From: Gaiellasilicea sp035525905 | Lineage (GTDB): Bacteria; Actinomycetota; Thermoleophilia; Gaiellales; Gaiellaceae | NCBI GenBank assembly: GCA_035525905.1 | Contig: DATLDK010000107.1 | Span: 1 to 30,738 of the forward strand | Direction: 5' to 3' | Length of the DNA: 30,738 bases | In this document: positions 15,217-22,640 of the stretch, in pieces | Numbering within the stretch: the first letter of the stretch is position 1 | Layout: the number at the start of each line of letters is the position of its first letter | Notes under the pieces: generated by a model | The model's database searches: none | Seen by the model: only the letters and a program-made list of their open reading frames with translations | Told to the model about the DNA's origin: nothing | Made by a program: the position numbers and the translations under genes

Positions 15217-16217
15217 TAACTCCCCTTCTGTCCGTCGACCAGATACTGCACGAGAGCGTCGAGCTGCCGATCGGTGAGCGACTTGTCGTACGTGTTCGGC
15301 ATCACGTCGCCCTGATACCCGGAAGCGAGCACGGCATTCGGGTCGACGATCGACTCGTGGACATAGTCGGCGAGCGGCCGGCCGTGTGGGTCGATCGAGT
15401 CCAGGTTCGGGCCGACCTGGGCGTCCGTACCCGCGGGGGAGAAGGCGTGACAGCCGCCGCACCCGGCGGACGTGAAGATCGATTCGCCCGACGTCTCGTC
15501 GGCCGGGCCGCCCGCGGCCTCATCCGCCAGGTACTTGTCGTACCCCTCCTGGTCGACGACGCGAACCGGCGCGCGCATGGTCGCGTGGCCGAGGCCGCAC
15601 AGCTCGGTGCAAATGACCCGGTACTCGCCCTTCTTCGTCGGCGTGATCACGAGCGTCGTCTCGACCCCGGGCACGGCGTCGGACTTCTGGCCGAACTCGG
15701 GGACCCAGAAGGAGTGGATGACGTCGAGGGAGTGCAGCGTCAGCTTCACCGGAGTGTCGACTGGCAGCACGAGCTCGCCCGAGGTGACCTTCTTGTCACC
15801 CGGGTACTCGAACTTCCAGGCGAATTGCTGGGCGGTGACGGCGATGCGAAGTGGGTTGGGGCCGGCGTCGTCGTTCTTCGCGAGCACGATCGCGCTGACG
15901 ATCGCGATCGCGGTCACGAGCACGGCGGGGATCGCGGTCCACACGATCTCGAGCCCCGTGTGCCCGTGGATCGGGGGGCCATCCGACTCGTCCTCCGGCT
16001 GCACCCGGAAGTTGAGGATCGAGTAGATGATCGCGGAGGCGACGACGGCGAAGACAGAGATGCAGATGACCGTCGTGAACCAGAACGTGAACTCGATCCG
16101 GTCCATCTCCTCGGAGGCCGAGGTGGGAAGCCACGGAACGAGGACGGCGACCACCGACGCGGCGATGCCCGCGAGGACGCCGTAGATCGTGATGCGGACG
16201 ATGGAGCCCCTGCGCAC
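15216..16217 (-). CDS. ctaC: Cytochrome c oxidase subunit II with fused cytochrome c (caa3 type)
   Basis: 333 aa, GTG start. Three hydrophobic segments near the N-terminus (about 10-30, 45-70 and 92-112), the first possibly a cleaved signal. The periplasmic CuA cupredoxin domain shows His168 (HSFWVPEF), Cys203, Glu205, Cys207, His211 and Met214 (CTELCGLGHATM), the complete binuclear CuA set. A cytochrome c domain is fused after about residue 240, with heme motif CGGCH (253-257) and a candidate Met ligand in DVMP (304-307). Such fusions take electrons from a small donor without a separate cytochrome c. First gene of the oxidase operon; its ribosome site is weak. Confidence 0.95.
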   Translation of the reverse strand: MRRGSIVRITIYGVLAGIAASVVAVLVPWLPTSASEEMDRIEFTFWFTTVICISVFAVVASAIIYSILNFRVQPEDESDGPPIHGHTGLEIVWTAIPAVLVTAIAIVSAIVLAKNDDAGPNPLRIAVTAQQFAWKFEYPGDKKVTSGELVLPVDTPVKLTLHSLDVIHSFWVPEFGQKSDAVPGVETTLVITPTKKGEYRVICTELCGLGHATMRAPVRVVDQEGYDKYLADEAAGGPADETSGESIFTSAGCGGCHAFSPAGTDAQVGPNLDSIDPHGRPLADYVHESIVDPNAVLASGYQGDVMPNTYDKSLTDRQLDALVQYLVDGQKGS

Positions 16218-16275
16218 CGCGGCGAGCCTACCGCAAGGCGCACCTCAAACGACGCTTCGAACGTTTGTTACACGG

Positions 16276-16290
16276 CCCCGGAAATCGGGG
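16276..16290. promoter_or_regulatory. Inverted repeat in the ctaC / DUF6458 divergent region
   Basis: A 5-bp perfect inverted repeat CCCCG-GAAAT-CGGGG lies in the 112-bp gap between divergently read genes. A GTTT at 16263 and a GGGTA at 16288 loosely recall SigB/SigF-type boxes, but the spacing (about 21 bp) is too long. It may be an operator or chance in high-GC DNA. Confidence 0.25.
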
Positions 16291-16316
16291 TAGAACAAAG
16301 AGGCACCCCCGCCTAC

Positions 16317-16325
16317 AAGGAGGAG
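16317..16325 (+). promoter_or_regulatory. Strong Shine-Dalgarno for the DUF6458 gene
   Basis: AAGGAGGAG stands with its GGAGG core six bases before the ATG at 16330. It is the only near-perfect ribosome site noted in the window, where most genes rely on overlap coupling or weak sites, and it suggests high expression of the small membrane protein. Confidence 0.75.
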
Positions 16326-16329
16326 CGAA

Positions 16330-16551
16330 ATGGGTCTTGGAGTGAGCATCTTTCTGATCGCCGTCGGGGCGATCCTGACCTGGGCCGTCAACGCCTCGGT
16401 CTCCGGTCTCGAGCTGCAGACGATCGGTGTCATCCTGATGGTCGTAGGCGCTCTCGGCCTCGTCCTGTCGATGATCTTCTGGTCGTCGTGGGGCGGCTTC
16501 GCCGGCGAGCGGCGCCGGACGACCTACGTCGAAGACGGTCCCCGCATCTGA
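16330..16551 (+). CDS. Small DUF6458-type membrane protein
   Basis: 73 aa, ATG start with a strong ribosome site. Two membrane helices: GVSIFLIAVGAILTWAV (about 4-20) and IGVILMVVGALGLVLSMIFW (about 32-51), with a short loop containing VSGLELQT between them and a basic cytoplasmic tail (ERRRTTYVEDGPRI). The layout and the start GLGVSIFLIAVGAILTW match the actinobacterial DUF6458 family, of unknown function. It stands alone, divergent from the oxidase operon and ending at a strong terminator, so it has its own transcription unit. No enzyme motif. Confidence 0.8.
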   Translation: MGLGVSIFLIAVGAILTWAVNASVSGLELQTIGVILMVVGALGLVLSMIFWSSWGGFAGERRRTTYVEDGPRI

Positions 16552-16579
16552 ACAGGCACCAAGCTTCGGACTGACGGAC

Positions 16580-16612
16580 GAGAGGCGGCCTCAGGCCGCC
16601 TCTCTCGTTTCT
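16580..16612 (+). terminator. Intrinsic terminator of the DUF6458 gene
   Basis: A perfect 11-bp GC-rich stem (16580-16590 with 16594-16604) and a 3-nt loop TCA, followed by TCGTTTCT. The loop is also the stop codon of the convergent histidine kinase (TGA on the minus strand), so the terminator is built into the last codons of that gene. There is no T-run on the minus-strand side. Confidence 0.75.
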
Positions 16613-19437
16613 GGCCCTGCCGCAGGCAGCTCGAAGGAGAACGTCGAGCCGCGCCCGCGGTCGGACTCGACCCGGATCCGGCCTCCCATTCCGCGCACGA
16701 TCTCGCGGCAGATGTAGAGACCAAGGCCGGTGCCGCCGACGCCGCGCGACAGATTCGGGTCGAGGCGGTAGAACTTCTCGAAGATCCGCTCGTGCTCCGT
16801 GGCTGGAATGCCGAGTCCGCGGTCGCGAACGGCGAAGCGCACACGTCCCTGGATCGGCTCCAGCTCGAGCTCGACGCGGCCGCCCTCGGGTGAGTACTTG
16901 ACCGCGTTCTCGACGAGGTTGACGAGCACCTGGCGCAGGCCGTCCGCATCGGCGGCGACGTGCACGCCCTCGGGAGGAGCCGAGAGCGCGAGGTCGATTC
17001 CGGCCGGAAGGTGCGTTTCGGCCGCAGCGAGGACGGCACGGGCGATCTCGAGCGCGTCCGTCTGACCGATGTCGAAGCCCGCCGCACCCGAGTCCAGCCG
17101 GCTCGCGAGCAGGATGTCGTTGACGATGCGGGCGAGCCGTTCGGACTCGCCGGCGATCACCGCGAGCATTCCTTCCTCCTGCTCCTCGCCGAGCACGACA
17201 TCCTCCCGCCTCAGCGTCATCGCTGCGCCGTAGATCGCCGCCAGCGGCGTGCGCAGCTCGTGCGAGACGGTGGAGACGAAGTCGCTCTTCAGCTGCTCGA
17301 CGGCACGCTCCTCGGTGAGATCGCGGAAGGCGAAGACGGTGCCGTGCGGGAACTCGGCCGCTGTCAACGACAACCACAGCTCACCGCGGGGACCGTCGAT
17401 CGGGAACGTCTGGGGCCGTTCGCCGACCTGGTCCAGCGGCCAGCCGGCCAGCACCTGCGCGGCCGCCGCGCCGGCGACCTGGGCCTCCTCCAGCCCAGTG
17501 ATGCGTGACGCGGCCGGATTCCAGAGCCTGACGATCCCGTCGCGACCGACGAGGAAGACTCCGTCCCCCACGAACTCGAGCGCCTGCGCCGCCTGTGCTC
17601 GCGACTCGACCGCCCGGAAGAGCTGCGCGCTGTCCATCGCCACCGCGGCCCGCCCGGCAAGCTCCTGCCCGAGGTCGAGATCGTGCCCGTCGAACCGGCC
17701 AGGGCGGCGCGAGCCGAGCGTGAGGACTCCGAGGGGCTGTCCACGCGCGGCGATCGGCAACAGCATCAACGAGCGGGTGCCGATCGCATCGAAGGTGGTG
17801 GGGTCGCCGCCGAGCCGGGCCAGCTCGGCGAAGTACTCGTCCGGGATCGTCGAGAGGAGGACCGGCTCGCGGGTCGCGAAGACCTGCGCGAGCGCGCCCT
17901 TCTCCGGCCCTTCGAGCGCAAAGGAGGCAGGCAGCGCTTCGAGCGCCCGCTGGAGCGCGGGATCGTCGCTGACGCAGGCGATGCGGACGAGCCCGCCGCC
18001 GGAGCGCACATACACGTTGCACGTGTCGGCGAGGCGCGGCACTGCGACCTGTGCGATGCGAGCCGCGATCTCGTTCCGGTCGAGCGACGTCGAGAAGAGC
18101 TCGCCGGCCTCCGCGAGCAGCCTCAACCGGTCGTCCGCGCGCTTGCGGTCCGTGATTTCGATGATCAGCCCGCCGACGCCGATCGTCTCGCCGTCGGCCG
18201 TGCGCACCGGGTAGTAGCTCGAGAGCCAGTGCCGCTGCTCGCCGATGTGCAAGGCCTTGTCGTCGGTCGACTCGGTGTGGACGACCGGCTCACCCGAGTC
18301 GAGCACGCGGCGGTAGAGCGGCTCGAGGGCCGGAGCAAGCGTGGGAATCACCTCCCCGAGCGTCTTGCCGATGTGCTCCTCGGGCGACATCCTGTTCAGC
18401 GCCGCGAGCGCGTCGTTGACACGCACGAAGCGCAGGTCGCGGTCCCAGAAGCCGATCCCGACCGGCGCCGAACGGAGCATCGTGTCGAGCTGGGCATACG
18501 ACTCCTGCGCGGCCCGGAAGAGCAGCGCATTGTCGATCGCGAGGGCGGCCCGCCTGGCGATCTCGTGCGTGACCTCGAGATCGGTCGCGCCCAAGCGGCG
18601 TCCCGACTCTCCGGTCCCGAGCGAGATCGTGCCCAGGAGGCGGCCGCGCGCCTCGAGCGGAACGACGATGTACGAGATCGCGCCGAGGGCCTCATAGAGG
18701 GCGAGGTGCTCCTCGTCGACCGCTGCGCGAGCCAGCTCACCCTCGCGTGCGTCGTCGACGAGAAACGGCTCTCGCTGCCGGAGCACCTGCGTCACCGGGT
18801 GGGCGTCGTTGGCCTCGGGCGGGTACCGTCGCCTCAGCTCGCGCAGGAGCTCCTCGCTCTCAGGATTCCGATGGGAGATCACCACCTGGCGCAGCCCGCC
18901 CTCCTCGTCGAGCGCATCGACGATGCAGTAGTCCGCCACTCGCGGCACGAGCAGGCCGGCCAGATCGGCGAGCGTGGCCTCGTAGTCCAGGGAGGCGGAG
19001 AGCAACGACCCTGCCTCAGCGAGGAAGTGGAGCCGCGCCTCGGCGTCGCGCTCCTCGGTCACGTCGCGGAACACGTTGATCACGAGCTGGACCCCGCCCG
19101 CGGGCGTCAGGATCGGCGTCGAGCGGACGACCGACCAGCGCTCTTCGCCGCTCGCACGTGTGCGGTAGCACAGCACGGACTCCTCGGGGGCGCGGCTGAC
19201 GAAGGCCCGCCGGCTCGGGAGGCTGTCGATGGCGAGGCACTCTCGGTCCTCTCCGAGGATCTCGAACCGCTCGAGCAGCTCGGCACCGGGAAGAGCGAGC
19301 ATTTCCTCGGCGGAGTCCAGCCCGCACAGCCGCGCCGCGGCGTCGTTCGCGTAGATCAGCCGGCCGTCCGGGCCCTGGGCCGTGATCCCGTCGCCGACGT
19401 GGTGGAGAATCGACGCGAGCTCCGCCGGTGACGCCAT
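16591..19437 (-). CDS. Soluble multi-sensor histidine kinase (PAS-GAF-PAS-GAF-PAS-HisKA-HATPase)
   Basis: 948 aa from the ATG at 19437. A longer frame runs upstream through the tRNA-Lys gene; the ATG at 19569 is an alternative, but that segment has low third-position GC and no domain. Domains: PAS 6-129, GAF 139-304, PAS 314-432, GAF 439-609, PAS 616-711, HisKA with phospho-acceptor His726 in STVSHELRTPLAA, and HATPase with N box Asn844 (NLVENAVKY), G1 at 872-876 (DRGLG) and G2 GVGGTGLGLYI (899-909). All catalytic boxes are intact. No membrane helix, so signals are sensed inside the cell. The two GAF domains share a start RL(H/R)(F/L)LAEAG, an internal duplication. No response regulator lies next to it. 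Confidence 0.88.
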   Translation of the reverse strand: MASPAELASILHHVGDGITAQGPDGRLIYANDAAARLCGLDSAEEMLALPGAELLERFEILGEDRECLAIDSLPSRRAFVSRAPEESVLCYRTRASGEERWSVVRSTPILTPAGGVQLVINVFRDVTEERDAEARLHFLAEAGSLLSASLDYEATLADLAGLLVPRVADYCIVDALDEEGGLRQVVISHRNPESEELLRELRRRYPPEANDAHPVTQVLRQREPFLVDDAREGELARAAVDEEHLALYEALGAISYIVVPLEARGRLLGTISLGTGESGRRLGATDLEVTHEIARRAALAIDNALLFRAAQESYAQLDTMLRSAPVGIGFWDRDLRFVRVNDALAALNRMSPEEHIGKTLGEVIPTLAPALEPLYRRVLDSGEPVVHTESTDDKALHIGEQRHWLSSYYPVRTADGETIGVGGLIIEITDRKRADDRLRLLAEAGELFSTSLDRNEIAARIAQVAVPRLADTCNVYVRSGGGLVRIACVSDDPALQRALEALPASFALEGPEKGALAQVFATREPVLLSTIPDEYFAELARLGGDPTTFDAIGTRSLMLLPIAARGQPLGVLTLGSRRPGRFDGHDLDLGQELAGRAAVAMDSAQLFRAVESRAQAAQALEFVGDGVFLVGRDGIVRLWNPAASRITGLEEAQVAGAAAAQVLAGWPLDQVGERPQTFPIDGPRGELWLSLTAAEFPHGTVFAFRDLTEERAVEQLKSDFVSTVSHELRTPLAAIYGAAMTLRREDVVLGEEQEEGMLAVIAGESERLARIVNDILLASRLDSGAAGFDIGQTDALEIARAVLAAAETHLPAGIDLALSAPPEGVHVAADADGLRQVLVNLVENAVKYSPEGGRVELELEPIQGRVRFAVRDRGLGIPATEHERIFEKFYRLDPNLSRGVGGTGLGLYICREIVRGMGGRIRVESDRGRGSTFSFELPAAGPETREAA

Positions 19438-19640
19438 GATCTCGCCGGTGCGCACGCGCGCGGCGGCGGCGTCCTGCTCGCCGTCTGCCGACTCGTTGAT
19501 GACGGGACGCGTCAAGGGACCGCAAAAGGTATCGGCCACCAGCAAAAGAGCAATGAGCCCCGAATCCATCCCCAGCAGCTTCAGTGGTCCTGGCGCGATC
19601 GGAGTCTGCTCCTGCAGATTCCGGTCTTGCGCAGCACGCA

Positions 19641-19713
19641 TGGGCCGTGAAGGGATCGAACCTTCGACCTTGGGATTAAGAGTCCCCTGCTCTACCAGCT
19701 GAGCTAACGGCCC
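19641..19713 (-). tRNA. tRNA-Lys (anticodon CTT)
   Basis: The minus strand folds as a cloverleaf: acceptor stem GGGCCGT paired with ACGGCCC and discriminator A, D arm GCTC...GAGC, anticodon loop CTCTTAA giving CTT, and T arm with GGTTCGATCC. 73 nt, CCA not encoded. It ends 203 bp upstream of the histidine kinase start on the same strand. Translation through it in one frame gives the well-known false peptide AQLVEQGTLNPKVEGSIPSR, which explains the overlong kinase frame. Confidence 0.96.
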
Positions 19714-19753
19714 GCGGCGGGGGATTGTAGCCGGTCGCGACGCCCCGCCTCTG

Positions 19754-19759
19754 TACGAT
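19754..19759 (+). promoter_or_regulatory. Possible -10 element for the wbpA-like gene
   Basis: TACGAT (TAnnnT form) ends nine bases before the ATG at 19769, which would give a nearly leaderless mRNA. No ribosome site lies before the ATG, in keeping with that. No -35 match at 17 bp spacing. Confidence 0.25.
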
Positions 19760-19768
19760 TCCGCGCCG

Positions 19769-21028
19769 ATGACCGACGTTGCCATTGTCGGAGCCGGCTA
19801 CGTCGGCGTGCCGCTCGCCCAGGTGTTCGCCGAGGCCGGCCGGAGCGTGCTCCTGCTCGACCGCGATGCCGAGCGCGTCGCGCAGCTGAACCGAGGGGAG
19901 AGCTACATCGAGGACGTTCCGTCCGAGGCGCTGAAGCGGCTGGTCGAGGCGAAGCTCCTCCGCGCGACGACGGATTACGACGAGTTGCGCGACGCCGACG
20001 CGATCCTGATCGCGCTGCCGACGCCGCTCTCCAAGCAGCGCGAGCCCGATCTCTCGATCGTGAACGGGGCGGCCGACGAGATCGCCAAACGGTTGCGCAA
20101 GGGTCATCTGGTCGTGCTCGAGTCGACGACCTATCCCGGCACGACGCGAGAAGAGCTGCTGCCGCGACTGGAGTCCTCTGGGCTGCGCGTGGGCGAGGAC
20201 TTCAACCTGGCGTTCTCGCCCGAGCGCGTCGATCCGGGCCGGGAGGACTGGACGACCAAGAACGTGCCCAAGGTCGTCGGAGGGATCACGGAGGCGTGCA
20301 CCGACCGCGCCGCAGAGCTGTACGGCTCCGCCGTCGACACGGTGCACCGGGTCACGTCGCCCGAGTCGGCGGAGCTGACCAAGCTGCTCGAGAACATCTT
20401 TCGCTCCGTCAACATCGCGCTCGTCAACGAGCTGGCACAGCTCTGCGAACGGATGAAGATCGACTTCTGGGAGGTCGTCGACGCCGCGGCGACGAAGCCG
20501 TTCGGCTTCATGAGCTTCAAGCCCGGCCCGGGGCTGGGGGGCCACTGCATCCCGATCGACCCCTTCTATCTCACCTGGAAGGCGCGCGAGTTCAACTTCT
20601 ACACCGAGTTCATCGAGCTGGCCGGGAAGATCAACGAGAACATGCCGTACTACTGCCGCTCGCTGATCTCGCAGGCGCTCAACCACGGCAAGCAGCGCTC
20701 CCTGAAGGGCTCGCAGGTGCTCGTCCTCGGCGTCGCGTACAAGCCGGGAATCGCCGACATGCGCGAGAGCCCGGCACTGAAGCTGATCGAGCTGCTGCAG
20801 GCCGCGGGCGCCGAGATCTCCTACCACGACCCGCACGTGCCGGAGCTGCCGGACTACGGGCTCTCCTCGGTGCCGCTCGAGCCCGAGCGCTTCGACTGCA
20901 TCGCGATCGTGACCGACCACGCGGGCATCGACTACGAGGCGCTGGTGGACGACGGCGCCGTCATCGTCGACTTCCGGAACGCGACGGGCGAGAAGGGCCG
21001 ACTCAGCGACAAGGTCTGGAAGCTGTGA
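19769..21028 (+). CDS. wbpA: UDP-N-acetylglucosamine 6-dehydrogenase-like (WbpA/UDP-sugar dehydrogenase)
   Basis: 419 aa, ATG start. NAD-dependent nucleotide-sugar dehydrogenase that oxidises the C6 hydroxyl of a UDP-sugar to the uronate in two steps. N-terminal Rossmann motif VAIVGAGYVGVPLAQVFAEA (4-23), ESTTYPGTT (118-126), and the catalytic cysteine Cys260 in GLGGHCIPIDPFYLTW. The C-terminal domain shows VLGVAYKPGIADMRESPA. STTYPGTT and the GGHCIPIDPFYL form fit the WbpA/WecC branch (UDP-GlcNAc or UDP-ManNAc) rather than UDP-glucose dehydrogenase, and the two genes behind it support UDP-GlcNAc. The next gene overlaps by 4 nt. Confidence 0.88.
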   Translation: MTDVAIVGAGYVGVPLAQVFAEAGRSVLLLDRDAERVAQLNRGESYIEDVPSEALKRLVEAKLLRATTDYDELRDADAILIALPTPLSKQREPDLSIVNGAADEIAKRLRKGHLVVLESTTYPGTTREELLPRLESSGLRVGEDFNLAFSPERVDPGREDWTTKNVPKVVGGITEACTDRAAELYGSAVDTVHRVTSPESAELTKLLENIFRSVNIALVNELAQLCERMKIDFWEVVDAAATKPFGFMSFKPGPGLGGHCIPIDPFYLTWKAREFNFYTEFIELAGKINENMPYYCRSLISQALNHGKQRSLKGSQVLVLGVAYKPGIADMRESPALKLIELLQAAGAEISYHDPHVPELPDYGLSSVPLEPERFDCIAIVTDHAGIDYEALVDDGAVIVDFRNATGEKGRLSDKVWKL

Positions 21029-21993
21029 CGCGCGTGGGGCTCGTGGGCCTCGGCTACTGGGGGCCCAACCTGGCAAGGAACTTTGACATCCTGGCCGACC
21101 TCGCCTGGATCTGCGATGTCGACGAGAAGCAGCGAGGCGCCTTCTCCACGCGGTATCCACGGGCTCGGACCACCGCAGACTTCGGTGACCTGCTGGCCGA
21201 CCCGGAACTCGAAGCCATCGTGATCGCGACGCCCGTCCCGACCCACTACGAGCTGGCCAAGCAGGCGCTCGAGGCGGGGAAGCACGTGCTCGTCGAGAAG
21301 CCGCCGGCGATGAAGGGCCCGGAGATGGACGAGCTCGTCAAGCTGGCGACCGAACGAGATCTCGTCCTCATGCCCGGTCACCTGCTGCTCTACCACCCCG
21401 GGGTACGCATGCTGAAGGAGCTCGTCGACTCAGGTGAGCTCGGCGACGTGCTCTGCGTGTACACGAACCGGCAGAACCTCGGGATCGTGCGCACGAACGA
21501 AAACGCGCTCTGGTCGCTCGGGGTGCACGACCTCTCCGTGATCCTCTGGCTGATCGGCGAGGACCCGATCGAGGCGGTCGCGCACGGGCGCGACTTCCTC
21601 ACCGGCGGCGTCGAGGACGTCGTCTTCTGCTACCTCCGGTTCCCCTCCGGGAAGATCGCCCACATGCACCTCTCCTGGCTCGACCCGCACAAGATGCGGA
21701 AGATGACCGTGGTCGGCCGCGAGAAGATGGTCGTCTTCGACGACATGGAGCTGGAGCGGAAGGTGACCGTGTACGAGAAGGGGCCGTGGAAGCAGTCGGA
21801 GGCCTATGGCGAGTGGCAGACCCGGTCCGGTGACATCCACATCCCGAAGATCGACACGTCGGAGCCGCTGCGGCTGGAGTGCCAGGCGTTTCTAGGGCTG
21901 ATCGCCGGTGAGGGCGACCGACGCACGGTCGCGGCGGACGGCGCCATGGTCGTGCGTGCGCTCGACCGCCTGACCGAGTCGCTCCGTGGCTGA
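21025..21993 (+). CDS. wbpB: Gfo/Idh/MocA-family sugar oxidoreductase (WbpB-like)
   Basis: 322 aa, GTG start overlapping the wbpA stop as GTGA. N-terminal Rossmann fold with GLVGLGYWGPNLARNF (5-20), the family motif EKPPAMKG (91-98), and a C-terminal alpha/beta domain beginning near LMPGHLLLYHPGV; LWSLGVHDLSVILWL carries the conserved Asp/His region. In the WbpB pathway the enzyme oxidises the C3 hydroxyl of UDP-GlcNAcA to a 3-keto sugar, to be aminated by WbpE. Position between a WbpA-like and a WbpD-like gene is the main support for this role; the broad family covers many sugars. It overlaps the next gene by 8 nt. Confidence 0.82.
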   Translation: MTRVGLVGLGYWGPNLARNFDILADLAWICDVDEKQRGAFSTRYPRARTTADFGDLLADPELEAIVIATPVPTHYELAKQALEAGKHVLVEKPPAMKGPEMDELVKLATERDLVLMPGHLLLYHPGVRMLKELVDSGELGDVLCVYTNRQNLGIVRTNENALWSLGVHDLSVILWLIGEDPIEAVAHGRDFLTGGVEDVVFCYLRFPSGKIAHMHLSWLDPHKMRKMTVVGREKMVVFDDMELERKVTVYEKGPWKQSEAYGEWQTRSGDIHIPKIDTSEPLRLECQAFLGLIAGEGDRRTVAADGAMVVRALDRLTESLRG

Positions 21994-22633
21994 CGTCCAT
22001 GCCACCGCGACGGTGTATGAGGGAACGGTCCTCGGCGAGGGCGTCAAGGTGCTGGAGGGAGCGGTCGTCGGCAAGCAGCCGACGCTGTCGCCGCGCTCGA
22101 CCGCCAAGCGTGAGCCGCTGCCGGCGACGGTCATCGGCGACGGCACGATCGTCTCGACCGGCGCCATCGTCTTCGCCGGCTCCCGGATCGGCGCCCGCGT
22201 CATCCTCGGAGACCAGTCTTGCGTCCGCGAGCGCGTCGAGATCGGCGACGACGTGGTGCTCGGCCGCGGCTCCTACATCGAGAACGACACGACCGTCGGC
22301 GCTCTGACGAAGATCCAGGCCGAGGCGTACATCACCGCGTACTCGACGCTCGAGGAGAGCGTCTTCATCGCCCCGTGCGTCGTGACGACGAACGACAACT
22401 ACATGGGGCGCACCGAGAAGCGGCTCGCGCAGATGCGCGGGCCAACGATACGCCGCGGTGCTCGGGTCGGAGGCGGGGCCATCCTCTGCCCGGGCGTCGA
22501 GATCGGCGAGGAGGCGTTCGTAGGAGCCGGCGCCGTCGTGACCAGGGACGTGCCGCCGCACATGCTCGTCGTCGGGAACCCGGCGCGCGTCCTGCGCGCG
22601 GTCCACGAGGAGGAGCTGCTCGAGAACCAGTGA
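21986..22633 (+). CDS. wbpD: Left-handed beta-helix N-acetyltransferase (WbpD-like)
   Basis: 215 aa, GTG start. Hexapeptide repeats run through most of the length (VIGDGTIVSTGAIVFAGSRI, VILGDQSCVRERVEIGDDVV and so on), with the C-terminal trimer motif VGAGAVVTRDVPPHMLVVGN characteristic of acyl-CoA sugar N-acetyltransferases. A loop segment, VTTNDNYMGRTEKRLAQMRG, interrupts the helix near residues 132-151, as in WbpD. WbpD acetylates the 3-amino group of UDP-GlcNAc(3N)A. This fits the two upstream genes, though the aminotransferase step (wbpE) is not in the window. Its TGA and the stop of the convergent subtilase lie 7 bp apart within the near-palindrome TGAGGCGGCCTCA. Confidence 0.82.
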   Translation: MADVHATATVYEGTVLGEGVKVLEGAVVGKQPTLSPRSTAKREPLPATVIGDGTIVSTGAIVFAGSRIGARVILGDQSCVRERVEIGDDVVLGRGSYIENDTTVGALTKIQAEAYITAYSTLEESVFIAPCVVTTNDNYMGRTEKRLAQMRGPTIRRGARVGGGAILCPGVEIGEEAFVGAGAVVTRDVPPHMLVVGNPARVLRAVHEEELLENQ

Positions 22634-22640
22634 GGCGGCC

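Noticed and set aside
13468..15219. 583-residue open frame opposite ctaD
   Set aside because: Its composition (Glu, Arg, His, Asp rich without hydrophobic core) is that of an antisense shadow of a membrane-protein gene in high-GC DNA.
19641..19713. tRNA-Lys as an integration site for a mobile element
   Set aside because: No integrase, no repeated tRNA 3' end and no composition change on either side.
19437..19785. N-terminal extension of the histidine kinase through the tRNA
   Set aside because: The segment includes the standard false peptide of tRNA-Lys and a stretch with unlike codon use; the first PAS domain begins right after the ATG at 19437.
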